The position numbers were made by a program, and so were the translations under genes. A DNA stretch of 64,000 nt from Edaphochlamys debaryana (lineage: Eukaryota; Chlorophyta; Chlorophyceae; Chlamydomonadales), in NCBI GenBank assembly GCA_016858145.1, contig JAEHOE010000031.1, positions 930,001 to 994,000 on the forward strand. Reading direction: 5' to 3'. Of the stretch, positions 1-11,000 are shown piece after piece; the first letter of the stretch is position 1, and each line of letters starts with the position of its first letter. The notes under the pieces were generated by a model that was not told the origin of the DNA, made no database searches, and saw nothing but the letters and a program-made list of their open reading frames with translations.

Positions 1-24
1 ATCTCCCTTCTTCCCTGAGAGCCG

Positions 25-630
25 CTACTTGAACAGCTGCTCAATCTCCGCCAGCAGCTCCTTGGCCGCCGTCAGCTCCTCCGTCTCCTTGAGGTCCTCC
101 TCATTCTCAGTCTGCACATGTCCGAACAGCAGGTGGCGTGGCAGGGTGAGAATATCGGTGGACCACGGCATCCACTGGGACGGTCAGGGGTTCTTCGTCC
201 CACGCGGGCGGGTCCCGCGTGGCCGGCAACGGAGGTGGCCAGGGCTGGCTGTCAGGGCCCGGGGCCGACACGGGATTGGCGCGCAGCCCCCCCACGCACC
301 ACAAAAGACTGCAGCTCCGTCAGCGCAGCCTCAAGGCGTTGCCGCGTTTGGGGAATCATCATGGCCGACTCCTGGAGCACGTTCTCCTGCGGGTTGAAGG
401 ATGTTCAGATGCATGCCCATCTGTCGTTGGGCCGCGGCCCTTGCACACACAACCCCGCTACTTACCGCCTGCTTGAGGTCGCTAGCTTCGGCCCCGTCGG
501 CCTTCATCTTGTCCACGCGAGCCTGCTCCTTGTCGCGCTCCTTCTCATAGTAGCAGAACTCCTTGTGTAGCCGCTTAACGCTGCTGGTCTTAACTTTACA
601 CTGCTTCACGATCTCTGCCGACGAAGTCAT
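25..630 (-). CDS. TBCA: Tubulin-folding cofactor A (tubulin-specific chaperone A)
   Basis: Exons in coding order are 630-466, 386-300 and 111-25 (phase 0/0), giving 112 residues, close to the usual length of about 108 for the family. Known role: a small cytosolic three-helix coiled-coil protein that holds beta-tubulin after release from the chaperonin. Visible here are an N-terminal helix with VKRLHKE and YYEKERDKEQARVDKMK, a second exon with ENVLQESAMMIPQTRQRL, and an acidic last helix ending EIEQLFK and a TAG stop. The ENVLQES.MMIP.. segment and the charged heptads are typical of TBCA. Introns start GTAAGT-like and GTGCGT and end CAG. The gene is divergent from the hydrolase-like gene at 2021. 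The 3' UTR lies outside the window. Confidence 0.9.
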
Positions 631-2020
631 AGCTGCGGGCTACGCGAGAATAGCTGCTGGGAAATGGCGCGCGAGTGTTGCTCCGCGACGACACGCTTCC
701 GGGCGATACAGACAACGTATTGAGCGAAGGCTTCTGTAGGCTTTGCGTCTGTCCTTCTCCTCCTCCTCCTCCTCCTCCACGACGAAGGGCGCTTGGGGCC
801 TTCCCGATCTAGCGCGCCGTGGACATGGCATGCATGCCCGAGAGCCCCCGCCCTCGCCAACGACCTCCCATGCCCCCTTTATCCACCGTACGAGGCCTTG
901 CACGCGCAGCATGTCCACAGCACTCTTACCCCTCGGCCCCCGGCCATTGCGGCCGAGGTGCCTGGCCCTGATAGCTGCACACTGCATGCCTTGACGGCCT
1001 TGCTAATGTATGAGTACGCATGCTCCATACAGGTGGATGCCTTCGCCGCCACTTGTGGCGGCTATTTGGCTGAAGGACAGGACAGCCTTATTATACCTGT
1101 GGTACTAGCAGGCGGTTGGCCCCATGCTAGGGAGCTAAGCTTGCCTCGCAGGCTCGCTGTGGCCTACTGTCGCTGCATATGGGCGGGGCGGGTGCTTACG
1201 CTGGTGTGCGGGCTACCTCCAGCGCCCAGTCCCTAGTCCCCAGTCCCCAGAGAGGCCCTCGCCCTGTGTAATCTCTCTCTCGCTCATCTATGCCAGGCAA
1301 TGCCTGCTACCCAGGCAGGCCCAGGCTGCTACCCAGCTTTCCCCAGTCCCCAGTCGGCGGCACACGAGCAGCAAGTAATCAAGTACAGTTCGTGGGAGAT
1401 GTGCTAAGCCTCGGTGGGCTGTGCTGAGGGCTTGGGGCGGGGACCGCGCTCGAGGCCACACAATGTGTGTCGGGACGTACGGCGGTGTGTGTGTGTGTGT
1501 GGGCGCAATGTTTTCGCCGGGTGCAGACGTGTTGTCGCTATACATACCACAGCCTCTAGGGCGGTAGAGAGGCAGCATCCGCTGTCACGTATGAACCGCT
1601 AGATGATGCACTTGTCGTCACCGCACTGAGTCGCAAAGAGCAGGTGGGACGCGGCGTACCGTCCCTATAGAGTGTTTGATAGATGGCTGACGGTCCCATA
1701 CTGAACTTGAGGCTGCGCAAGCAGAGGCACAGGACCTCTGCCTAGAAGACTGTGCATCGGAAGCCAAAGGCGTAGAAGTCAGCATTAAAGCCCAGACTGG
1801 CGAGGACTCGGCTGCAGAACAGTCTGGAGACTTGCGCACCCCAGCCATCACCTCCCTCGCCGGAGAGAGCCATCGCCCCACCTGAGCCGCTGCAACTGGT
1901 GCCATGTCCTTCCAGGCATAATGGAGTAAGGGTCAGACCTGTGCGCTATGGCGCGTCCTCCACCGCGACAGCAGGCAGAGCCCGCAGCTGGACCGCCGAG
2001 GGAATAGCTGCTACCCAGCA
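631..2020. other. Shared upstream region between divergent genes; no gene seen
   Basis: This 1.39 kb separates the start codons of the cofactor A gene (minus) and the hydrolase-like gene (plus), so it should hold both 5' UTRs and promoters. A CTC/TCC trinucleotide run lies near 757-780, a repeated CCAGTCCC-type motif near 1228-1250 and a GT run near 1483-1502. Open frames here lack family resemblance and codon structure. No clear TATA box was found. Confidence 0.5.
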
Positions 2021-5000
2021 ATGGTGAACAAGAAGAGCAAGGGGCCCTCTAAGGCGAAGGGCCCCAAGCTCCCGACACGGAAGCCCCAGCAGGTGAGCGG
2101 CGGCTGGTGCACTTTGCAGCGAAGCCCCGGAGTGCCTCTAATGCCCAGCCGCCAATGCAGGATGCCACAAAGGAGGTTGGCCAGCAGTCGCCGCAGGAGC
2201 GAGTGGCGTTGGTGCGGCCCTTGTGGGAGACGCTCGAACCGGGCGAGCGTGCGGGCCTGCTTACGGTCGAGCTGGACAGCGTGCGGGCGCGCGCCAAACA
2301 GCTTGCAGAGGCAGCTCGTCAACAGGCTGGTGAGGGGGCGCCTGCGGGGGGCGTTGAGCAAGAGGCGGGCTCGAGCTGCGACTGCATCTCTTCGCATCGT
2401 GGCGAGCGACGACACCGCGGCGTCGGGAGAAAGCCGCAGCGATGAACAGCTCGCATGTGCTCATGGATGCCATGGGTGACGCTCGAGTAACGTCGCGTGG
2501 GCTGTCCCCGCAGTGGCCGATGCTCCGGAGGCCGAGCCTCTGGACCCTGCCTTGCTGGAGCTGGAGCCGTCCATCGAGGACGTGCTCGAGGAGGGTTTGA
2601 AACGGCTGAAGCAGAAGGGCACGTGGAAGCTGTGGCAGTGGCCAGCGGACAACGCGGAGCTCTTCGACGCGGAGTCGTTCCGTCAGCACGTGACGGTGCG
2701 TGCGTGGCGTCGGGAGGTTGCCAGGGCAGAGAGGCTCCCAGAGCGCTGCAGGGTGTACCAGTTTTGCAGTCTCAGCCAGGCAGACCAGGGGGGGCCCACG
2801 TGGCTCGGGCCCTCAACCGCCAGCGCACCCCTACTACGGCGGTTGGCGGAGGCGCATGCGTGGCCCCTTCCGCTGCATGCGACCAACGGGGGCTTCTACG
2901 CCCAACGTGTCTGGCTCCAAGGAGCCGTTACGGCTGCATGAGCTTGCTTGCCATCTGCTGAAGCCAAGGCTAAAGCCAAGGTCCGCCGCTCGGCACCGCT
3001 GCCTCACGTCCGCAGGAAAGGCATGTGCGCGAGGAGCTGCGGCGGCTGCTGCCACGGGAGGAGGGCCGAGCCACTGAGAAACCCTCGGAGGCGGCGTTCA
3101 GGCAGCGGATGTGAGCGGCTCGGGGAGTGCGTTGGGGAGCGTTGTGCCGTGTCCGCTCCGCGGCCCCGGTGGCAGGCTCGTGGCAGGCGAATGGCTGGGG
3201 CCAAAAGGTGGTTGTGCTTCGGCCGGCCTTACAAGTGTGCTTTTAGCTGGAGGCTAGGATCCCCGCCACCAGCGTGTTGCACACGAACCTTGCACACGTG
3301 TGGCGCACTGAGAGCTTGGGTCTGGGCACGTGTGGCTTGTGTCGGCAACATGGCGCAAAACCAGTTGCCCTTGTCCTGCCTGCCTGGCCCTCCCTCTCGC
3401 ATGGCCCACAGTCCTGTCCTGGCCGCCTCCTTCCCTGCCTGCTCCCGCTCCCAACTGCCCTGCCCCCCGCCGGCAACCCGCCCCCCCACAGGCTGGACCT
3501 TCTGTCCAAGGTGCAGCAGAGCAGCAACGCCACCAGCCTGCGCCCCACGGCCGCCAGCAGCAGCGTGGAGGAGGGCGCGGCGCGGCCCTACCGCCGCCGC
3601 GGCGACCCGGGCTCCCACCTGCGGGACGCCAACATCGAGCTGCTGGCGGTGCTGCTGGAGGCGCTGGCCAAGGAGAACGACCACCTCTACCACTCGCTGC
3701 TCACGCCAATCACCACCTACGTCATGGAGATCCTGCCGGAGGGGCACCGGGAGACCACCAAGCTGGAGCTCAGGTGCGGCTGTGCGCGCGGACAGCCTCC
3801 CGGCCTGCCCGCAGGAGCCGAACCAAGGGCAGGGCTGCTTGCTGGGTAGCGGTAGCACGGCTAGCATCCAAACTCTTTGTCTCCGTGCTGCTTACGTGCA
3901 GCTTTGAGGACCTGGAGAACCTGCTGCACGACGACGTGTCCCGCATCGTGGAGTGGCTCACGGAGAAGGTGGACGCCCTGTCCACCAAGCTCAAGCCGGA
4001 GCCCAAGGACGATGAGGAGGTGCGCGCGGGAGGAGAAGGGCGCTGGGATGCGGGCTGCAGGATGGCTGCCGCTGCGGGCTGCGCGCTGCAGGCTTCAGTG
4101 ATAAGCCCTTAATTCGTGTTCGAGATTTCTAAACCGCGTGGGCGCAGTTGCTGATGCCTGCGCCGCCTTCTCGACTTGCCTTCTTGCAGGAGGAGGAGGA
4201 GAACATGGGGGATGTGGACCTGTGGGCGCTCACGGAGGACGGCAACCTCACCGTGAACGCCAAGTGGCTGCAGCACCTGCAGGTGGGCCCCGCCCCGAGC
4301 AGCGCCTGGAAGGGAAGCCGCAGGCACCAGGGCTCTGCAAACCAGAAGCACAGCGGCTGGCGTGGTGTGCCGCGATAGGGTCATGTGCTGCACCTTGGCC
4401 TGTACTCATCCGTCTACCTGAGTGCTGAGGCCAACTTTTTCTCATGCGGGCAAGGAGAGCCCTCATTATCCAAACCGTCACGCCAGCATTCGTCCCCTCC
4501 TTGATGTCACAGGACCGGCTGTTGGGAGATGACGGCCACCCGCGGCGCGCCAAGCCGGGCGAAGACCCGTCCCACAACGGCCTGGTCCTGGAGTGGGTGT
4601 ACGGCAGCATCGTCAGCACGGCGGAGAAGGCGCGCGACGGCGCCAAGCGCTGCCTGGGCCTGCAGCCGCCCACGGCCGCGGACGCCCACATGGTGCTGGT
4701 CCGGGCCCTGGAGGAGCACCTCTCGTGGGAGACGCGCGCCAAGCAGTGCCGCGACCTGCTCAGCGAGATGCTGCGGAGCCGCCTGGAGGCCGCGGAGCTC
4801 ACCAAGCAGGGCTACGACCTGCGGCCGCAGCCCAAGCGCGACGGCCCGGGCGAGCCGGGCGCGGCCGCAGCGCTCGAGGACGGGATCGGCGCGGGCCTGG
4901 CGCTCGCGCCCGGCGCCGACGCCAAGCCCCTGCCCGACGACGTGATTCTGTTCATGCTGCGGCGCGAGGCGCTGCTGACGCGCGCCAAGCTGCATTACCT

Positions 5001-8000
5001 GGTGTTTGAGCACCTGACGCAGGAGAAGGACTTGCGCATCCTCAAGCAGCAGCTGCGCCAGGTGCGGCCCGGCGGCGGAGGGGGTGGCGGCGGAGGGTGC
5101 TAGGGCGTTTTCGGGAAGGAAAGCTGCGCGCGGCGCTTGACGTCGGCAAGGGGCAACAGGGTCAAATCCCGAAGCGGTGTCGGGCCGTGCGTGAAGGCTT
5201 GTTGGTGTGAGGAGTCGAAGGAGAAGGGGGGCTGGCCGGCTTTTGCCAACGGGCGCATGCCTCTGTCAAGGTCTGGAACACAGGATGTGTTTTATGGCTG
5301 TACGTGAAGCCTTGATGTGTGCCTGACCCGCCCCGCTGCAGGGCGAGCCGGAGTTTGAGCGGCTGAAGCGGGAGCTGGACGAGGTGAAGCACCAGCCGCG
5401 CGGCATGGAGGGCGCTTACCGCAGCAGCGCTGAGATGGAGCGGCACCGGCACCAGCTGGAGGTGCAGACGGCCTTCCGGGAGCAGGGCGCGCGGCTGCAG
5501 GCCACGTACGACAAGAAGCAGAAGGCTGAGTACGAGATGGCCAAGCGGTGAGCCCAGCGGGCGGCAGGGCTCGCGGGAGAGAGAGTATGCTGCCTGTTCT
5601 TCAACATATGCCGTGTCCCGGTGTTGTAAGGCGATCTGGGTCGTCACGCTCCGCTTCCTTGCTCTGCCCCATGCTGCGCAGTGAGACCGAGATCAAGCAG
5701 CTGCAGGGCTGGAAGGGCACCGTGGAGAACCTGGTGGACAAGTTCCAGGAGCTCATCACGGCACGCGCGGAGCGGCAGCAGGCGGCGGCAGCCGCTGCCG
5801 CTGCCGCCGCCGCCAACGGTGTCGACAGCGCGCCCGCCAAGGACACCCTCGAGGTGCGACCCCCCATCCCGCAGCCTCGGGGCGCTACCCAAATGTTTGG
5901 CCGGGCTGTCAGCTCTGTCCTCAACAGATGACGTGTCTGAGATGCTCGTTTGTGGTTGCCGTGTGCACGCTTTCCTCCGCAGCTCGAGGGCGACCTGGAG
6001 GCCGCTTCCGGCTCGCTCACGCCGCAGCAGTACATCCAGCTGACCAAGATGCGCAATCACTTCACAAAAGATGTCCGCAAGCAGCTGTACGGCGAGACGG
6101 ACGATCGGGCCTTCTTCGACAACCTCAAGGCCGCGCTCAAGGTGAGCGTTCGCTGTATTGTTATTATAATTCGTATGTATCAAGTTGTATCAAGTTGCGC
6201 GGCTTCGTCGGTGTCAATCGGTCGTCATGTCGGGATGTCCTAGTATGTCGACATGTCGGCATGTCGGTCAGGCCCTGCCTTCCACAAACCCCCTTTTCCT
6301 CAGTCCCTTCCTCAAACTCAGCCTCCTAGCTCTCCTTGACTTGAAAGTTATGGGCATGCCGGCATGCGTGTCGTTGACGACTTTGTGCAATCGCAAGCTT
6401 GCGTTTACAGGTGCCTTAAGCTTGTGATATCTGTAAGATACGATAGGGGCGGTCAGCGAGGACATAACTTCAACATAGCAGGAAGTCATATTGCTCGCGA
6501 CCGGCGATGTTTTTCCCTAGCTGTCGCTGCCGACGGTTGGCCTCTGCGGCAGTTTCATTGCGCACGTTCACCTAGCCTCTCCTTCCGTCCTTCCCCAGCC
6601 CCTTCCCCAGCCCCTTCCCCAGCCCCTTCCCCAGCCCCTTCCCCAGCCCCTTCCCCAGCCCCTTCCCCAGCCCCTTCCCCAGCCCCTTCCCCAGCCCCTT
6701 TCCCTACAACCTGATGCTCGTGCGGTGCATGCACTGTCGCCTTGCACCCTGCAGCCTCGCTCTCAGCCACCTTCCTCACCTCCTTCCTCAAACCCCTTCA
6801 ACCAAACCCCTTCCTTTACTCTCACCCGCCGCAGCTCTCAGGCTCATCAGTTTGACGTCGCACAGCTCGTTGCTCCCCCTCCCGTACTGGCTGGCACCCT
6901 GCAGCAGCAGGCCCCTTTGCACTCTCGCATCCAAGCATGTGTCCTTTCTGTCTGTCTGTCTGGCCGGCCGGTCCCTTTGTCCAGAGCGGCTAGCTAATAG
7001 CGACTGCTTCGCTCCGGCCGTGTCCCGCAGGCCATCGAGCGGCGCCTTGAGGACAGCAGCGTGGCGCTGCAGCACCTGGAGATGCAGCTCATCAACGTAG
7101 CCTGCGACGACCCGGGCGCCATCATCGGTGCGCAGCTGGCGCTGCCGCTGCTGCAGGAGCGCCTCGACACGCGGGGCCTGGCGTACGCGGCGCAGCGGGC
7201 CAAGGAGGCGGAGGACGAGGTGCTGCGGATGGAGGTGGGGAGGGCTTTGTGGGGTGCGGGCAAGGGGAGGGGCTGGAGGTGTCTGTGAGGGCCGTTAAGA
7301 GGGCTGGGGGCAGAGGAGGAGAGGAGTGGCGGCGGCGCAGATGATGAGCACAACTAAGACCCGACTGCCTGCGGGCGTCAGAGTGGGGGTCATCTTACAA
7401 AACAACCAAAAACTTTGATCCTGATGCGCCGCCGCCGCCCGCTCTCCACCAGAGTCGTGATTACACTTCCCGTCTCCCAGTTGCTGCCTAGCTGCGCCCT
7501 TGCAAGGCTGCATGTGCAATCACTAACTAATATTATTGCCCTGCCCTTTGCTGCGCAGCTGCTGGCTGCCGAGCGTGAGACGGCCGAGCGCGAGCGCAAG
7601 AAGGCAGCCAAGGCCAAGAAGAACGAGAAGGCCAAGTCGGAGAAGGAGCGGCTCGCGGCGGAGCGGCAGGCCAAGGAGCAGGCGGAGCGGCAGGCGCGGG
7701 AGGAGGCCGAGCGCGAGCGGGCGGTCCGCGACGAGGAGGAGAGGTGAGGCGGGCTGCCCAGTCACTCCCCGGCTGACTCCCGTTTCCCCTGCCCCACTGC
7801 CTTGCACTTTACACATCCATACTCTGCTCATTTGCACGCGCCCTGGTATACCGCCCGTGGTCTTGACTCCTGTTCTAAACCTCGTTGCGAACCGCCAGGC
7901 GCAAGCGCAACGAGGCCCTGGAGGCCATGCGCCGCGCCGAGGAGGTGGCCATGGAGCAGCGGCGCAAGGAGCTGCTGAGCGACGAGAACGGCTACTGGCG

Positions 8001-11000
8001 GCAGCGCATGATGATGGAGGAGCGGCTCAGCGGCATGGCGGAGGCGGCCGCGGAGGAAGCAGCTGCGGCGGAGGCGGCCGAGGCGGCGCTGGCAGAGGTG
8101 CGGGGCGGGGGCGGTGGTATCTCTGCACCGGGGCATGGCGCTCCTGCCGCTTTAATGCTGCAGACGGGTGCTGGTTCTGGTTTCGTGTGTGTGAGTCTGC
8201 ACTCTCTGAAGCACCATGCCCGTGCGGTTTGGATGCCATCGCAGGCTGCTCTGCTCAGCGCTGATGGCGATGAGGAGGGGGGCTTCGTTACCGAGAGCCG
8301 GCGCCGGCGGCACAAGGACACGCGGGACCAGGACCAGGAGGAGGGCACGGCAGCGGCTGCCTCGGGACCCGGCGCGGAGCGGGGGGCCCGCGCGTACGCG
8401 CGCAGCGGCAGCCGTGACCGCATGGGGTCCCGCAGCGAGCGGCCGGAACCTCGGGACCGCGAGCCCAGGCGGCCACACGCGGGGTCGGCGGGGGGTGCGG
8501 AGCGCACACCTCGCAGCGGTGCCAGCAGTGCCAACCGCGGCGAGGGCCGCCACTCAGCGCCGCGGCCCCCGCCCGCGCCTTCGGCCCCGCCCCCGCCTCC
8601 GGCTGCCGCAGCGGCCGCTGACGCCCCGCCCACGTCCGCACCGGCGCCGTCTGCGGAGGCTCAGCCGCCTGCCCCGCCCTCGCCGGCTCCCGCGGCCCCG
8701 GCCTCCCCGGTGCCCTCTGCACCTGCAACACCGGCCCCAGCTGCCGAGCTGCCTGAGGCGGAGCCTGCCGTAGCGCCGACCGTGGTGCCCCAGGATGCCA
8801 TTCTGTTTGGTGACATCCCGGTAATTCCGGCGGCTGCCGTTGCTCCGGCACCCGTCGCAAGTGCAGCACCCGCCAAGCCGCCTCCTGTGGCCGTCCCGGT
8901 CCCGGTCCCGGTTCCAGTGCCGGTGCCGGTGCCCGCAGCGGCCTCTGCGCCGGCACCCGCACCGGCACTTGCTAGCCAGGCCCAGCAGCAGCAGCAGGAG
9001 CAGCAGGCCGCAGCCTCGGCCCCCGCCCCTGCTCTGGCGCCGGCGCCCGCAGCACAGGCGCAGCAGCCCGGAGCGTCCAGTTCAGGCCCGGCGCCGCCGC
9101 CCGGGCCTCAGCAGCAGCCTCAGCCCCAGCAGCTGCCCCACTCGCCGCACGGGCAGGGACAGCCAGGCGTGGGCCCCGGAGGCATGCCGCCGCCCGGGCC
9201 CCACGGCCATGGGCCCATGGGCCACGGGCCGCCGCCTCACGTGATGGGCCCGGGGCCTATGATGGCCCCGCGCGGGCCCCATGGCCATGGGCCGCACGGC
9301 CCGCCGCCGCCGTACATCCACGTCAACGGCGGCATGCAGGTCCCTATGCCATCGGGCCCGGGCGGTGCGCCCATGCCCCCAATGGGCATGGGGCCCAAGG
9401 TCATGGGCCCGGGCGGGCCTGGCGGGAACCCTCCGCCGCCGCCCCCAGGCGCTATGATGGTGCCCATGGGCGCCCCGCCGCCGGGCGCTCGGCCGCCGAT
9501 GCCGGGTCCTGGCGGTATGCCGGGCGGCCCCCCGCCGCCCCCTGGTCCAGGCCCCGCTCAGCAGGGCATGCCCGCAGGTGCTCAGCCACCCCACCCACAG
9601 CAGCACCCACAGCAGCAGCAGCAGCAGCAGCAGGGGGGGCCGATGCGTGGGCCACCCGGGCAACAACCCCGGCAAGGTCCCAACGGCCCCATGGGCCCCG
9701 GTGGCCTGGTCTCCGTCGCCCCGCCACCGCCAGGGCCCGGGCAACACGGGCAGGGCCCGCCGCCGCCCGGCGTTCGCGGCGGCCCTACCAGCCCGCCCGG
9801 CCAGCCGCCCATGCTGATGATGCAGCCCTTCCCTGGGCCCATGCACATGGGCCCGGGCCCAGGGCAGCCCGGCGGGCCCATGGGCCACGGGCCGCCGCCT
9901 CCCGCCATGTACGTGTTCCCACCAGGCGGCCCCGGCATGGTCCCCCCGGGTGCGCCCGGCCAGATGCCCCCGCACCCGGGGCATCCCCACGCGCCCCACC
10001 CCCACATGATGCACATGGTCCCCGGGGGCATGCCCATGCCCATGGGCGGCCCCATGCCCCCAGGCATGCACCCGATGGGCCCGCAGGGGCCCATGCAGGG
10101 CCCGCCGCCGCCCCAGCAACCGCCCCAGCAGCAGCCGCGCAGCCCCTCGGTCAGCTCCAGCGGGGGTGCCGGTGCCTCAGGCAAGCCCGGCAGCACCCTC
10201 AATGCCAACGCACGGTCCTTCGTTCCCAGCGGCAAGGCCCCGGCGGGGGCATCCTCCGGCTCCGCCCCGCAGTCCTCCGGCCCACAGTCCGGGCAGTACC
10301 AGCGGCAGAGCAGCGGCGGTACGGGCGGCATGATGGGCGGTGACGGTCAGATCTCGCCGCATGCCATGTCACGTGGCAACTCGCAAGAGGCGCCGCCGTA
10401 CGCCGGGCCCTCGGGTCCGCAAGGGCAGTACGGCAACCGCCGGGAGCGCCGTGGCGAGCCGGCACGCGCCGGCGGCCGCAAGGGCCCCGGCGGGCCGCCT
10501 CCGCCCGGCCCTGGCATGGTTGGCGGCGACATGGGCCCGGGTGGGCACCACATGGGCCCGCCCATGCACCACCACGGCCCGCACGCCCATCCCATCATGC
10601 TGGGCGGGCCCATGCTCATGGTCATGGGCCCCGCCGGGCCCATGCAGGCCCCCATGCACGGCGCGCCGCCGCCAGGGATGGAGCAGCCGCCGCCGCCCAT
10701 GCAGCAAGGTGACGGCGCGCCGGTCAGCCCCGCAGGGCCGCACGGCGAGGGCCGCGACGGCGGCAGCGACGGCGCTGCTGCCGGGCCGGGCCCGGCTTCG
10801 GACGGCGGCCCGCACGGCCCGCCGCCGCCGCACGGGCATCACGTGATGGGCCCGCCGCCGGGCATGGGCCCCGGGCCGCACGGGCCGCCTCGGATGATGC
10901 TCATGATCCCGAGCGGCATGCCCACGCCCGTGGGGATGCCGCTCATGCCCGTGCCCATGCCCGTGATGCCCATGGCTATGGCGCACATGCCTATACCACC

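Noticed and set aside
2107..2160. Earlier acceptor for exon 2 of the UCH-related gene at 2119
   Set aside because: It would put the conserved PLWETLEPGERAGLL sequence out of frame; the acceptor ATGCAG at 2160 keeps phase 0.
6364..6791. Open frames with Ser-Pro-Ala-Pro (plus) or Gly-Glu-Gly-Ala (minus) repeats
   Set aside because: Produced by the 12-bp minisatellite within intron 11.
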